Source: Dechloromonas denitrificans (lineage in GTDB: Bacteria > Pseudomonadota > Gammaproteobacteria > Burkholderiales > Rhodocyclaceae). From it: 64,000 bases of DNA. Under the pieces are notes generated by a model. It was not told where the DNA came from and did not search any database. It saw only the letters and a program-made list of their open reading frames with translations. Positions 34,176-43,875 of this stretch are shown one piece after another (position 1 is the first letter of the stretch; every line of letters begins with the position of its first letter). Made by a program: the position numbers and the translations under genes. The stretch covers positions 46,618-110,617 of the forward strand of contig NZ_LODL01000007.1 of the NCBI RefSeq assembly GCF_001551835.1, given 5' to 3'.

Positions 34176-35585
34176 TCAAAGAATCTTGCCCGGATTCAGC
34201 AAGCCTTGCGGGTCGAGCGCCTGCTTGACCGAGCGCATCAGCGCCATTTCCACGGGGCTCTTGTAGCGCAGCAGTTCATCGCGCTTCAATTGGCCGATGC
34301 CGTGTTCGGCGGAAATCGAGCCGTTCAGCGCGTGCACGGCGTCATGGACGATTTGGTTGACCGCCGGCTGGCTGTCGATGAAAGCGGTGTTCTGCTGGGC
34401 ATCCGCTTTCGACAGGTTGTAGTGCAGGTTGCCGTCGCCGACATGGCCGAAGGCGACGACGCGAATGCCGGGGAAGGCGCTGGCCAGCGCCGCGTCGGCC
34501 CGTTCAAGAAAGGCCGGAAGGCGGGAGACCGGCACCGCGACATCGTGCTTGATGCTGATGCCTTCGATCTTCTGCGCTTCCGAGATGTTTTCGCGCAAGG
34601 CCCATAGCTTTTTCGCCTGGGCCGCCGACTGGGCAATGACGCCATCGGCCACCGCACCGCTGGCCAGCTGCTTCGCCAGCCAGCTTTCGACGGCGGCTGG
34701 CGCCGCCTCGGAAAACTCGGCCAGCACGTACCACGGGCTGGCTGCCGCCGGCCGCGTGCTGTCCGGGATGTTCTTCAGGACCAGGCCGAGTGCGGTTTCG
34801 GAAACCAGCTCGAAAGCCGTCAGTTGCGCGTCGAAAACGGTTTTTGCCAAATTCAGCAGGTCGACCGCAGCACTCGGCGAAGCGACGTTCAGCCAGCAGG
34901 TGGTCTGCGTTCTGGGCAGCGGAAAGAGCTTGAGCACGGCCGCGGTGATGATGCCGAGCGTGCCTTCGGCGCCGATGAACAGTTGCTTCAGGTCGTAACC
35001 GGTATTGTCCTTGCGCAGACCGCGCATCCCGTCCCAGATTTCGCCATTGGCCAGCACCACTTCGAGGCCGAGGGTCAGTTCGCGGGTATTGCCGTAGCGC
35101 AGCACCTGGACGCCGCCGGCATTGGTCGACAGGTTGCCGCCAATCTGGCACGTCCCTTCCGAGGCCAGGGCGAGCGGGAACAGGCGGTCGGCGGCGCGGG
35201 CGGCCTCCTGCACGGCGGCCAGCAGGCAGCCGGCCTCGACCGAAATCGTGTTGTTTTGCCGGTCGACCGCCAGGATGCGGTTCAGGCGGCCCAAGCTGAG
35301 GACGACGGCCCTGCCAGTGCCATCCGGCGTCGCCGCGCCGCACAGGCTGGTATTGCCGCCCTGCGGCACGATGGGCGTTTGGGTTTCAGCGCAGATTTTG
35401 ACCACCGCCGCGACCTCGGCGGTATTTGCCGGGCGGACGATGCACTGCGCCGCCCCCCGGTAGCGCCCGCGCCAGTCGGTAAGAAAGGGCGCGAGCTCGG
35501 CGGGATCGGTCAGGACGTTAGGCGCCCCGACCGCTTTTGCCAACTGCGCGGCCAGCCGTTCAGACAGGCTGGGCGTAGAGGTCAT
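34176..35585 (-). CDS. FAD-linked D-lactate/glycolate oxidase (GlcD-like)
   Basis: 469 aa. FAD-binding PCMH domain at residues 40-220 ([45 protein letters not shown]) and a C-terminal FAD-oxidase domain with [14 protein letters not shown] and [15 protein letters not shown]. Oxidises D-2-hydroxyacids, such as D-lactate or 2-hydroxyglutarate, passing electrons to quinone or cytochrome. Start ATG 35585 overlaps the rimO end by 26 bp, so it is probably read through from rimO. It could oxidise D-lactate handled by the catabolic cluster. Confidence 0.87.
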   Translation of the reverse strand: MTSTPSLSERLAAQLAKAVGAPNVLTDPAELAPFLTDWRGRYRGAAQCIVRPANTAEVAAVVKICAETQTPIVPQGGNTSLCGAATPDGTGRAVVLSLGRLNRILAVDRQNNTISVEAGCLLAAVQEAARAADRLFPLALASEGTCQIGGNLSTNAGGVQVLRYGNTRELTLGLEVVLANGEIWDGMRGLRKDNTGYDLKQLFIGAEGTLGIITAAVLKLFPLPRTQTTCWLNVASPSAAVDLLNLAKTVFDAQLTAFELVSETALGLVLKNIPDSTRPAAASPWYVLAEFSEAAPAAVESWLAKQLASGAVADGVIAQSAAQAKKLWALRENISEAQKIEGISIKHDVAVPVSRLPAFLERADAALASAFPGIRVVAFGHVGDGNLHYNLSKADAQQNTAFIDSQPAVNQIVHDAVHALNGSISAEHGIGQLKRDELLRYKSPVEMALMRSVKQALDPQGLLNPGKIL

Positions 35586-36882
35586 GGTGATCGGCGTCGA
35601 TGACCTTGACTTGCAGGAAGTCGCCCGGCTGGGCATCGAAGTAGCCGTCGAGATAGACCAGGCCGTCGATTTCCGGCGCATCGGCCTTGGAGCGGGCAAT
35701 GGTGCCTTCTTCATCGACCGCATCGACCAGCACCTGGATGGTGGTGTCGATCTTGGCTTCGAGCTTGGCGGCGGAAATGTCTTCCTGGACCTGCATCAAC
35801 CAGCGGCGGCGGTCTTCACGCACTTCTTCCGGCGGCAGACCTTCGATTTCGTTGGCCTTGGCACCGTCGACCGGCGAGTAGGCAAAGGCGCCGACGCGGT
35901 CGAGTTTGGCATCTTCGAGGAACTGGATCAGCTGGTCGAAATCCTCTTCGGTTTCACCCGGGAAGCCGGTGATGAAGGTCGAGCGGATGACGATTTCCGG
36001 ACAGATTTCACGCCACTTGGCGATCCGCTCCAGCGTGTTCTCGGCCGAGGCCGGGCGCTTCATCGCCTTCAGGATCTTCGGGCTGGCGTGCTGGAAAGGC
36101 ACATCCAAGTAAGGCAGGATCTTGCCCTCGGCCATCAGCGGAATGACGTCATCGACCGACGGGTACGGGTAGACGTAATGCAAACGCACCCAGATGCCGA
36201 AGCTGGCCAGCGCCTCGCACAATTCCTTGAGGCGGCTCTTCACCGGCTTGCCGCCCCAGAAGGCGGTGCGGTACTTGAGGTCCACGCCGTAGGCGCTGGT
36301 GTCCTGCGAAATGACCAGAATCTCTTTGACGCCGGCCCGCGCCAGGTTCTCGGCTTCGGCCAGGATGTCGCCGACTGGCCGCGACACCAGCGGGCCGCGC
36401 AGCGACGGGATGATGCAGAAGGTACAGCTATGGTTGCAGCCTTCGGAAATCTTCAGGTAGGCGAAGTGGTCCGGCGTCAGGCGCACGCCCTGCGGCGGCA
36501 CGAGGTCGGTATAGGGATCGTGCGGCTTCGGCAGGTGGCTGTGCACGTAGCCCATCACCTCGTCGGCCGAATGCGGGCCGGTCACGGCGAGCACGGACGG
36601 GTGGGTTGTCTGCACGATGTCGCCCTTGGCGCCGAGGCAGCCGGTGACGATGACCTTGCCGTTTTCGTTCAAGGCCTCACCAATGGCATCGAGCGATTCC
36701 TCGACGGCGGCGTCGATGAAGCCGCAGGTATTGACGATCACCAGGTCGGAATTGTCGTAGTTCGGCGAGATTTCATAACCTTCGGCGCGCAGCTTGGTCA
36801 GGATGCGCTCGGCATCCGATGAAGCCTTCGGGCAACCCAGCGAAACGAAGCCGACGGTCGGCACTTTTTGTTCAATAGTCAT
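35560..36882 (-). CDS. rimO: ribosomal protein S12 methylthiotransferase RimO
   Basis: 440 aa. N-terminal MTTase cysteines C17, C53 and C82 bind one [4Fe-4S]; radical-SAM CxxxCxxC is C149, C153, C156 in [15 protein letters not shown]-terminal TRAM domain follows (about 375-440). Starts [19 protein letters not shown], diagnostic of RimO rather than MiaB. Adds a methylthio group to Asp of ribosomal protein S12. Confidence 0.95.
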   Translation of the reverse strand: MTIEQKVPTVGFVSLGCPKASSDAERILTKLRAEGYEISPNYDNSDLVIVNTCGFIDAAVEESLDAIGEALNENGKVIVTGCLGAKGDIVQTTHPSVLAVTGPHSADEVMGYVHSHLPKPHDPYTDLVPPQGVRLTPDHFAYLKISEGCNHSCTFCIIPSLRGPLVSRPVGDILAEAENLARAGVKEILVISQDTSAYGVDLKYRTAFWGGKPVKSRLKELCEALASFGIWVRLHYVYPYPSVDDVIPLMAEGKILPYLDVPFQHASPKILKAMKRPASAENTLERIAKWREICPEIVIRSTFITGFPGETEEDFDQLIQFLEDAKLDRVGAFAYSPVDGAKANEIEGLPPEEVREDRRRWLMQVQEDISAAKLEAKIDTTIQVLVDAVDEEGTIARSKADAPEIDGLVYLDGYFDAQPGDFLQVKVIDADHHDLYAQPV

Positions 36883-36940
36883 GCGAAAAAACCTTGTCCG
36901 GGAATGCCCGAATGCGAAAAAACCGTATTTTACGGGGGAA

Positions 36941-38320
36941 TCAGGCCGGCAGGCGGTCGAGTGCCTGCTTCAGCGCCTCAAAACAGCGTTCGTCAATCGC
37001 CGTTCCAAGGTTTTCGGCCATCATTTCGAGTGTCTTTGGAATCGGGATTGCCCCTCGGTAGGGGCGTTCGGCGGTAATCGCATCGAAAATGTCGGCCGTC
37101 GTGATGATCCGGGTTTCGATGCTGATTTCGTCGGCCAGCAAACCGCGCGGGTAGCCCTTGCCATCCAGCCGCTCATGGTGCGCCGCCGAAACGCGGGCCA
37201 GTTCGGCAAAGGCGTCGATGCGCGCCAGGATGGTTTCGGTGTACATGGCATGTGCCTGCACCGCCGCCCATTCGTCGGCATCGAGCTTGCCCGGCTTGTC
37301 GAGCACGCTGTTGCTGACGCCGAGCTTACCAACGTCGTGCAGCAGCGCGCCGCGCTTCAGCCAGCGCCGGCGCTCGGCGGAAAGCCCCATCTGCTCGGCG
37401 ATCAGGTCGGTATAGAGCGCCACCCGGGCGCTGTGGCCGCTGGTGTAGGGGCTTTTCGAGTCGACCACCTGGCCGAAGGCGGCGGCGATATCGTCGAGAT
37501 AATCGTCATCGAGGGCCACGACATGCGAAGCCGGTTCCAGCGCCAGCACGGCTTCGCCGATCTGCGGCGAGGTCAGCGTCGACCAGAACACTTCGACTTC
37601 GGCGATCTGCTCGAAGGCCTCGACCAGCCGCGGGTCGAACCAGCGCCCGGCGCGCAGCCGGATTTCGTCAAGCGCCGCCTGTTGACCGCCGGCCGTATGA
37701 AAGACGTCGATCACCTGGGCCAGTAGCGCGATCCGCGAAAACAGCGGCACCGCGTCGCCGGCCAGCCCTTCCGGCTTGCCTTGGCCGTTGTAGTGTTCGT
37801 CCAGGCTGTAGATGCCCTGGGCGACGTTTTCCGGAAAGCGCAGCAGGCGGGCGATTTCGGCGCCGCGCTGGCAACGGGTGGCAATCAGTTCCTGGGCGAT
37901 CTCGCTGCCCTCGCGCATGATGTTGAGCACGCCGCGAAAGCGCTCGGCCAGCCCGGCTTTGAGGCCGGTGTGCTTGAGCACGAACTGGAGCACCTGCGGC
38001 AGGCTGTCGCCGACCGTCTTGAAGTCGCGCTTGAAGCCGAGGTCGTCGGTCAGGTACAACTCGCAGATGCGGGCGGCGTTGCTGCTGCAGCCGAGATCCT
38101 TGAGCAGCAAGGTGTAGTACAGGCCCCACAAGTCTTCGTCGGCGAGGCCGATGGTCCGCCCGATGTGCATGCCGATCCAGCAACAGCGCACGCAATGGCC
38201 TTCCGGCTGGCCTTCGGTGATATCGAGCGCGTGCGACAGCGCCGAAATCAGCTCGGCCAGCTTCAGCCCATACGGTGAAGGGCCGCTCGACACACCGGGA
38301 AAAAGCCTGTTCATCGGCAT
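36941..38320 (-). CDS. HD-GYP domain cyclic-di-GMP phosphodiesterase
   Basis: 459 aa. The catalytic C-terminal half has [47 protein letters not shown] and [14 protein letters not shown] (HD and GYP motifs). The N-terminal half (about 20-220) is a second, degenerate HD-like domain ([18 protein letters not shown]), an arrangement seen in two-HD phosphodiesterases. Hydrolyses c-di-GMP. No receiver or membrane domain. Start is ATG 38320 or, two codons on, 38314. Confidence 0.9.
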   Translation of the reverse strand: MPMNRLFPGVSSGPSPYGLKLAELISALSHALDITEGQPEGHCVRCCWIGMHIGRTIGLADEDLWGLYYTLLLKDLGCSSNAARICELYLTDDLGFKRDFKTVGDSLPQVLQFVLKHTGLKAGLAERFRGVLNIMREGSEIAQELIATRCQRGAEIARLLRFPENVAQGIYSLDEHYNGQGKPEGLAGDAVPLFSRIALLAQVIDVFHTAGGQQAALDEIRLRAGRWFDPRLVEAFEQIAEVEVFWSTLTSPQIGEAVLALEPASHVVALDDDYLDDIAAAFGQVVDSKSPYTSGHSARVALYTDLIAEQMGLSAERRRWLKRGALLHDVGKLGVSNSVLDKPGKLDADEWAAVQAHAMYTETILARIDAFAELARVSAAHHERLDGKGYPRGLLADEISIETRIITTADIFDAITAERPYRGAIPIPKTLEMMAENLGTAIDERCFEALKQALDRLPA

Positions 38321-38343
38321 CGGGAATATTTGCTCAGGGCTGC

Positions 38344-38383
38344 GGTCGACCGCCCGAAAAGGGCAAAAACCGGGCGATCGACC
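38344..38383. repeat. hairpin between tpx and HD-GYP genes
   Basis: Arms GGTCGACCGCCCG (38344-38356) and CGGGCGATCGACC (38371-38383) pair with one mismatch around a 14-nt loop AAAAGGGCAAAAAC. No U-run follows on either strand, so it is not a standard terminator. Related sequence recurs at 13482-13506 and, in part, at 58936-58985. Confidence 0.6.
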
Positions 38384-38392
38384 GGTGGGCGA

Positions 38393-38896
38393 TCAGGCCA
38401 GGGCAGCCAGTGCCGGGGCGTAATCCGGCTCGCTCTTGATCTCGCTGACCAGTTCGCTGTGCAGCACGCGATTGTTTTCATCGAGCACGACCACGGCCCG
38501 GGCGGCGACGCCGGCCAGCGGACCGCTCTTGATCGCCACGCCATAGGCTTCGAGGAATTCGCGACCGCGCATCGTGGACAGCGTCTGCACATTGGCCAGG
38601 CCTTCGGCGCCGCAGAAGCGGCTCTGCGCGAACGGCAGGTCGGCGGAAATGCAGAGCACGACGGTGTTTTTCAGATCGTTGGCGGACTGGTTGAACTTGC
38701 GCACCGAGGTGGCGCAGGTCGGCGTATCGATGCTCGGGAAGATGTTCAGGATCTTGCGCTTGCCGGCCAGGCTGGCCAGCGTGACGTCCGCCAGATCCTT
38801 GCCGACCAGCGAGAACTCGGCAGCTTGCGCGCCCTTGGCGGGGAAAACACCGCTCACTTCAATCGGATTGCCGCCCAGCGTTACGGAATTAGCCAT
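38393..38896 (-). CDS. tpx: thiol peroxidase Tpx
   Basis: 167 aa. Peroxidatic C61 in [11 protein letters not shown] and resolving C95 in RFCGAEG are at the same positions as in E. coli Tpx. Reduces hydroperoxides with thioredoxin in the cytosol or periplasm. Start at the ATG giving [16 protein letters not shown]; the longer reading frame has no family similarity. Confidence 0.93.
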   Translation of the reverse strand: MANSVTLGGNPIEVSGVFPAKGAQAAEFSLVGKDLADVTLASLAGKRKILNIFPSIDTPTCATSVRKFNQSANDLKNTVVLCISADLPFAQSRFCGAEGLANVQTLSTMRGREFLEAYGVAIKSGPLAGVAARAVVVLDENNRVLHSELVSEIKSEPDYAPALAALA

Positions 38897-39000
38897 TTGA
38901 AACTCCTGTGGTTGTGATCGAGAGCGACTCTGACCGCGCAATCGTCAATCAATTCCCTGAAAAACCCGAAACCGGCAACTTTTTGCCGAAATACCGCCTT

Positions 39001-39783
39001 TCAGCCGAGCAACTTGCGAATGAAAGCTTCGACATAAGCCGGCCGCAAGGGCTTGATGATGTAACCGACCGCCCCGAGCCCGGCCGCCTGGGCGACCAGC
39101 ACCTTGTCGGCACAACCGGTGACCATCACCACCGCCGTCTCCGGGCTGGCTTCGACGATCAGCGGCAAGGCTTCCAGGCCACCCATCACCGGCATATTGA
39201 CATCGAGGCAAAGGACGCGCGGCTGGTGGGCCTTGGCCGCACTGAGCGCTTCCGCCCCGGTGGCCACCGACTGCACGACACGCAGGCCGCACTCTTCGAG
39301 CAAACCTTTGAGGACCAGGCGCACCGAACCGTTGTCGTCGGCGATCACCGCCGTGCCGCGAGCCGTACCGCGCGCCGGCGTGGCAGCGGCAGTGGCTGCC
39401 TGTCCGGCCTTCTCGGCCAGCTTGCGGGCGGCGGTCACTTCACGCAGTTCATCGATGATCTGGTTCTGCCCGAAAGGCTTGCGAATGAAGCCGGAGGCGC
39501 CGGCATCGGCCGCCTTTTCCTCGAGCCCGGCCTCGTTGGAGGCGGTCATGAAGACGACATCGATGTTCGGTGCCTGCGTCTGAATGACTTTCAACAGCGC
39601 CAGGCCGTCACGCCCCGGCAGGTTGTAGTCGAGGCAGACCAGATCCGGCATGGTCTGGCGGAGGCGCTCCTCCAGACCATTGCCATCCGAATAAGCACCA
39701 ACCACCTCATGCCCGGTCTTGGCGAAGACGGCGGCCAGCACTTTGAGCATGGCGGCATTGTCATCGATGATCATGATCCGCAT
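39001..39783 (-). CDS. double-receiver response regulator
   Basis: 260 aa of two CheY-like domains in tandem and no output domain. Domain 1 (1-125): IIDDNAAMLKVL, phospho-Asp in VCLDYNLPGRDG, MTASNEAG, FIRKPFGQ. Domain 2 (140-260): VIADDNGSVRLVLKG, LCLDVNMPVMGG, MVTGCADK, YIIKPLRPAYVEAFI. Works by protein-protein contacts, for example with a kinase or phosphatase encoded elsewhere. No cognate kinase adjacent. Confidence 0.9.
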   Translation of the reverse strand: MRIMIIDDNAAMLKVLAAVFAKTGHEVVGAYSDGNGLEERLRQTMPDLVCLDYNLPGRDGLALLKVIQTQAPNIDVVFMTASNEAGLEEKAADAGASGFIRKPFGQNQIIDELREVTAARKLAEKAGQAATAAATPARGTARGTAVIADDNGSVRLVLKGLLEECGLRVVQSVATGAEALSAAKAHQPRVLCLDVNMPVMGGLEALPLIVEASPETAVVMVTGCADKVLVAQAAGLGAVGYIIKPLRPAYVEAFIRKLLG

Positions 39784-39908
39784 CGAACCGGCTCCAGATA
39801 TTCAAAATTCACAAAGATGTCGAATTTTAACAGAAGCCGACCGCTGGCAAGGCCCGCCAGCCAGCCAACTTGCACTGATGGACAAGACATTGCCATGCTT
39901 GGCCGGAC

Positions 39909-40808
39909 CTATTCAGTCGCCGGTGTGGCAGGCGCCAGCAGGGAAACCAGCGATTCCCACTGATGCACGCTGAGGCCGGACAGGATCAGCGCCGTGCCCG
40001 CCCACAAACGCAGGCTGATGCTTTCGCCATTCAGCACACTGCCCAGCCACAGAGCCAGCGCCGGCGTCACCAGCGTGATCAGCGCCACTTTCGACGCTTC
40101 GAGGTGCTTGATCACGTAGTAGTACAGCGCAAAACCGATCACCGAGCCGAAGATCCCGAGATAGACGATCGCCGCCCCCGAGCGCGGCGGCACCATCGCT
40201 GGCAACTGCCCGTCGGTGAGCAGCCAGACCAATCCGAACAGCGGCAGCGAGACGCTCAGCGAGCCGACCGTGGTCGCCAGCGGCGGGCTGTCGTCGCCGA
40301 TCTGCTTCAGCCAGACCAGCGAACCGGAATAGATGAAGACCGCCACCAGCAGCGCCAGCAAGCCGGCCAGCGCATGTTCGCCGCCGAGGCTGTCGCCGTG
40401 GATGAAGATCACCGCCAGCCCGAGCATGCCAAGCACCATGCCGGCCAGTCGCCACGGCGTCAGCGAGCGTTCGCCGAGACAGAGGGCCGCCAGCACGCCG
40501 GCCATCAGCGGCGACAGGCCGAACATTACCGAGATCAGGCCGGAATGGATGTAACGCGCCCCCCAGTAGGTCAGCGCCATGCCGCCAAAGAGGCCAAGGC
40601 CGCCGACCAGATAGGCGCGGCGGGCGCGGGCGTGCAGCGGCAGGTTGATTCGCCAGACAGCGAGCAGCAAGGCGGCAACGATGACGCCGATCAGCATGCG
40701 GGCCAGCACGGCAAAGGCGAAACCGGTGCCTTGCGTGCTCCACTGGATGGCCAGTGGCGTCGTAGACCAGATAAGGACGATGGAGAGATAGGCGACAGGG
40801 ATGGACAC
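39909..40808 (-). CDS. EamA/DMT-family exporter behind an attenuator
   Basis: 299 aa, ten membrane helices in two EamA repeats (YLSIVLIWSTTPLAIQWSTQG; SGSLVWLKQIGDDSPPLATT). Inner-membrane drug/metabolite or amino-acid exporter. Translation starts at GTG 40808 with AGGAG seven bases upstream. The 5' leader contains a 32-codon peptide gene, a possible antiterminator and an intrinsic terminator, so expression is probably set by attenuation of transcription. Exported compound unknown. Confidence 0.87.
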   Translation of the reverse strand: MSIPVAYLSIVLIWSTTPLAIQWSTQGTGFAFAVLARMLIGVIVAALLLAVWRINLPLHARARRAYLVGGLGLFGGMALTYWGARYIHSGLISVMFGLSPLMAGVLAALCLGERSLTPWRLAGMVLGMLGLAVIFIHGDSLGGEHALAGLLALLVAVFIYSGSLVWLKQIGDDSPPLATTVGSLSVSLPLFGLVWLLTDGQLPAMVPPRSGAAIVYLGIFGSVIGFALYYYVIKHLEASKVALITLVTPALALWLGSVLNGESISLRLWAGTALILSGLSVHQWESLVSLLAPATPATE

Positions 40809-40851
40809 AGCGTTCTCCTACAGTAATGCGCTGAGGACGGATGAAAAACAA

Positions 40852-40881
40852 AAAGGCCGCGGGTTGAAATCCGCGGCCTTT
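40852..40881 (-). terminator. attenuator hairpin upstream of eamA-type gene
   Basis: AAAGGCCGCGG (40852-40862) and CCGCGGCCTTT (40871-40881) form a perfect 11-bp stem with an eight-base loop; on the minus strand it is followed by TTTTTGTTTTT. It sits 44 bp before the start of the exporter gene and after the leader peptide stop. AGGCCCCGG (plus strand 40919-40927) inside the leader can pair with the first arm at 8 of 9 positions, a competing antiterminator. Confidence 0.8.
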
Positions 40882-40906
40882 GCTGAAAATCGGTGGAAAC
40901 GTTCGG

Positions 40907-41005
40907 CTAACTCCCCCCAGGCCCCGGAAAAACGGCAGCGCGCCACGCACGCAGGACGCGGTGGCACGGAATGATCGGTGCGAACAGGGAAAGGACGTAA
41001 ACCAT
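40907..41005 (-). CDS. putative 32-aa leader peptide of the EamA exporter
   Basis: Minus-strand ATG 41005 to TAG 40907. The peptide begins MVYVLSLFAPII, continues PCHRVLRAWRAA and ends VFPGPGGS. A TTGACG and AAAATA pair (about 19 bp apart) lies just upstream, so the ATG would be at or near the mRNA 5' end; no Shine-Dalgarno is visible. The stop is 26 bases before the terminator stem, and the last codons overlap the antiterminator strand. Ribosome stalling at Cys/His/Arg/Trp codons could control the exporter. Alternative: a chance ORF. Confidence 0.55.
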   Translation of the reverse strand: MVYVLSLFAPIIPCHRVLRAWRAAVFPGPGGS

Positions 41006-41157
41006 GAAGCTATTTTGCCGGCGAATTGTGCAGTGCGTCAATGACGTTTTTCCGGCATGCCATTGCTCTATACTTGAGCAGCCGTCATAACACGCCCCCC
41101 GGTCAGTCGAGGCGTGGCCAAGCGAATTCCTGAGAAGCCCTTTACTGAGGAAAGCTC

Positions 41158-42282
41158 ATGAACCTGATCCTCGACATCGCGCGTGGTATTGCCGCCCTCG
41201 GCGTCTTCCTGTTTCACATCAGCGACGGCCTGCACGAATCGATGCCGGCCGTGGCCAGCATTTTTCGTTTTGGCAGCCTTGGCGTGCCCTTGTTCTTCGT
41301 TATTTCCGGCTATGTCATTTCCGCCTCGGCCGACGCCATCATCCGCAAGAACGAATCGGCGAACGCCTTTCTGAAACGGCGCTTCCTGCGGATTTTTCCG
41401 CCTTTCTGGTACTCGATCCTGGTCGTCCTCGCGCTGCCCTATCTGATCGCCGCCATCTCGATGTTGAAAAGTGGCGTCTATGAAGCCCCCCTGCCACAGT
41501 TCCTGGCACTGACCGGCGGCGAGTGGTTGCAGTTGATCAGCCTGACCAAGGTTTTCCTGGCCGACGACGGCGACCTGCAAGGCCAGTTCAGCCAGGTCAA
41601 TTCGGTGTATTGGACGCTGGCCATCGAGTTCCAGTTTTACCTGCTGGTCTATCTGGCGCTGCTCTTCCGCCGCCATTTCCTGCTGATCATCACCGCGGTG
41701 ACCGCCGCCAGCCTGGTGCTGCTGGCCTACCCGCAAGCGCTGAACAGCGGCCTGTTCCTGTATTTCTGGCCGATGTTCGCACTCGGCATCGGCCTTTTCC
41801 ACGTCATCAAACACGACTGCAAAATCGATCGCCTAGCCGTTTCGGCACCCGCCGTTGCGCTGCTCCTCGGCACGCTGCTCAGCCTGGCCTATCTCGGCAC
41901 CCTGACCGACGTGCTGGGCAAGCTCTTTCCATCGGCCAGTCTGGGCTTTGCCACGGTCTGCGCACTGATCCTGTGGTTTGGCCAGCCGATCGGCCTGCAG
42001 CTGGAAGCGGCGAAACACGGGGGGTATCGGCCGGTGCGCTGGCTGATCAAGGCGGCGGCCTTTCTCGGGGTGATTTCATATTCCGTCTATTTGCTGCACG
42101 GCAAGCTGTTCGAGCTGCCAGCCATGGTCGTCCGGCAGCTGGTGCCGATCACCAGCCCGCTCAACGCCCTCCTGACCGTATTCGGCACCCTGACGCTGTG
42201 CGCGGTTTTTTACATTTACTGCGAAAAACCTTTCCTCAGCAAAAAACTGCAAAAGCTGAACGAAAAGACCTTGGGCGACTGA
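41158..42282 (+). CDS. membrane-bound O-acyltransferase (OafA/YrhL family)
   Basis: 374 aa, ten hydrophobic helices. MNLILDIARGIAALGVFLFHISDG contains the family RGIAALxVxxxH motif, FFVISGYVISASAD and KRRFLRIFPPFW are also diagnostic. Acylates a surface sugar such as O-antigen, exopolysaccharide or Nod-like molecule, at the inner membrane. No polysaccharide genes nearby. Preceded by GAGGAAAGCTC ribosome site. Confidence 0.9.
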   Translation: MNLILDIARGIAALGVFLFHISDGLHESMPAVASIFRFGSLGVPLFFVISGYVISASADAIIRKNESANAFLKRRFLRIFPPFWYSILVVLALPYLIAAISMLKSGVYEAPLPQFLALTGGEWLQLISLTKVFLADDGDLQGQFSQVNSVYWTLAIEFQFYLLVYLALLFRRHFLLIITAVTAASLVLLAYPQALNSGLFLYFWPMFALGIGLFHVIKHDCKIDRLAVSAPAVALLLGTLLSLAYLGTLTDVLGKLFPSASLGFATVCALILWFGQPIGLQLEAAKHGGYRPVRWLIKAAAFLGVISYSVYLLHGKLFELPAMVVRQLVPITSPLNALLTVFGTLTLCAVFYIYCEKPFLSKKLQKLNEKTLGD

Positions 42283-42313
42283 TCGGCCACGCCCAAGCGC
42301 TCACCCGGCAAGC

Positions 42314-43789
42314 TCAAAGCCGAAGCTGTTCGGCATTGCGCCAAGCCTGCACCAGGCGCACCACCAGTTCGGGGATGCGCGCTTCCTCGGCCATGCCGTA
42401 GCCAAGGACCAGCCCGTTCTGCGCCGGAACGGCGGCCCCCGCGGCGTAGTACTCGCTGAGAGCGCGGACGGTGACGCCGAGCGCGGCGGCCTGGCGGACA
42501 ATTTCCGTATCCGGCGGGCCGGCCGGCAAGCGCAGGGTCAGATGCAGGCCGGCATCGCCGCCGAGAATTTCGACATCCTCGCCGAAGCCGGCCTGCAGCG
42601 CCTGGCGCAGCAGCGACTGGCGCGCCCGGTAGCGTGGCGCCATCGCCCGCAGGTGGCGGGTCAGCCGGCCGCTTTCGAGCAGACGGGCCAGCGCCCGCTG
42701 TTCGACGGCCTGGCCGGAACGGTAGAGACTGCCGATCCGCTCGCCGAAATCGCTGGCCAGCCAGCCCGGCACCACCATGTAGGCGAGACGCAGGCCGGGA
42801 TGGAGCAGCTTGCTGAAGGTGCCGACATAAACCACCGGAGCCTCCGGCCGCAGGCCCTGGATGGCCGGCAGCGGCGCCAGCCCGGGGCGGGCATGGTTGA
42901 ACTCGCTGTCGTAGTCGTCCTCGATGATCCAGCCGTCGCCGATCCGGCGCAGGAAGTCGAGCCGTCGTTCCAGGCTGAGCACCGAACCGAGCGGGTACTG
43001 GTGCGACGGGGTCAGGTAGAGCAGGCGCGGCGGCTGGTTTTGCCAGAGACTGTCGGGCGGCGCCAGACCGGCGCGGTCGACCGACACGAACTCCGTTTTC
43101 AGGCCAGCCGCCTGCATCGCGGTGCGGGCCGCCGGATAGCAGGGATTTTCCAGCCAGACGGTATCGCCGGCATCGGCCAGCAGGCGGGCGCAGGCGTCGA
43201 GCGCCAATTGCGCGCCGCCGACGATAAAAATCTGTTCCGGACGACAGAGTACGCCGCGCCGCGCTCGCAGGAAATCGGCCAGGGCCTGGCGCAATGCCGG
43301 CTCGCCGCCGGGCGGCGCGTAGGCCAACTGCCGGGCGCTGACCTCGCCCCAGGCCTTCTGCAATTGCCGCGCCCAACTCACCCACGGAAAGGCGTTCAGA
43401 TCGGCGACACCGGGCGCAAACGGCAACACCGCATCACCCTGACGCACCTGCAAACTTGCCGCGCGGCGCGCCAGTTGCGGCTGATTTTGCGCAACACCGG
43501 CGGTCGACCTCGTCGCAGGTGGCAAAACCGGCAGTACCGCAACCCGCGTGCCACGCCGGTCGGCCAGTAGAAAACCTTCGGCGATCAGTTGCTGGTAGGC
43601 GTAAAGCACGGTGTTGCGGGCCATGCCGTACTCCGCGGCAAGGCTGCGGCTGGCCGGCAAGGGATTGCCGGGGGCCAGCACGCCGCCGAGAATCGCTTCT
43701 TTGAGCAACTGGTAAAGCTGCTGCTGGCGCGGCCGGGCAAGGTCGGCGGGCGGTACGGTGAGCGGCTGGAGAATATGGGCGAGCTGCAT
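42314..43789 (-). CDS. MocR/PdxR-type regulator (GntR HTH fused to aminotransferase)
   Basis: 491 aa. N-terminal GntR winged helix (LYQLLKEAILGGVLAPGNPLPASRSLAAEYGMARNTVLYAYQQLIAEGFL), a linker, then a fold-type-I aminotransferase domain with PLP lysine in YVGTFSKLLHPGLRLAYMV and IIEDDYDSEF. Such regulators sense PLP or amino-acid adducts. Divergent from a flavin/PNPOx-like gene; the shared region has a direct repeat of TGGCTCCAT at 43791 and 43815. Confidence 0.9.
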   Translation of the reverse strand: MQLAHILQPLTVPPADLARPRQQQLYQLLKEAILGGVLAPGNPLPASRSLAAEYGMARNTVLYAYQQLIAEGFLLADRRGTRVAVLPVLPPATRSTAGVAQNQPQLARRAASLQVRQGDAVLPFAPGVADLNAFPWVSWARQLQKAWGEVSARQLAYAPPGGEPALRQALADFLRARRGVLCRPEQIFIVGGAQLALDACARLLADAGDTVWLENPCYPAARTAMQAAGLKTEFVSVDRAGLAPPDSLWQNQPPRLLYLTPSHQYPLGSVLSLERRLDFLRRIGDGWIIEDDYDSEFNHARPGLAPLPAIQGLRPEAPVVYVGTFSKLLHPGLRLAYMVVPGWLASDFGERIGSLYRSGQAVEQRALARLLESGRLTRHLRAMAPRYRARQSLLRQALQAGFGEDVEILGGDAGLHLTLRLPAGPPDTEIVRQAAALGVTVRALSEYYAAGAAVPAQNGLVLGYGMAEEARIPELVVRLVQAWRNAEQLRL

Positions 43790-43790
43790 G

Positions 43791-43823
43791 TGGCTCCATC
43801 AATATCGACAGTTATGGCTCCAT
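43791..43823. promoter_or_regulatory. MocR operator candidate (direct repeat)
   Basis: TGGCTCCAT occurs at 43791-43799 and 43815-43823, 24 bp apart, between the MocR gene and its divergent partner. MocR regulators typically bind paired direct repeats in such a position. Confidence 0.5.
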
Positions 43824-43875
43824 GCATAGTGCCACAGGCCGACTATGCTCGCCCTACCCTTTAACGGAGCCTGTC

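Noticed and set aside
40934..40990. PCHR-V segment in the leader peptide resembling the active site of O6-methylguanine-DNA methyltransferase
   Set aside because: Only about six residues agree and the frame is 32 codons long with no other part of the enzyme; the attenuator explanation fits better.
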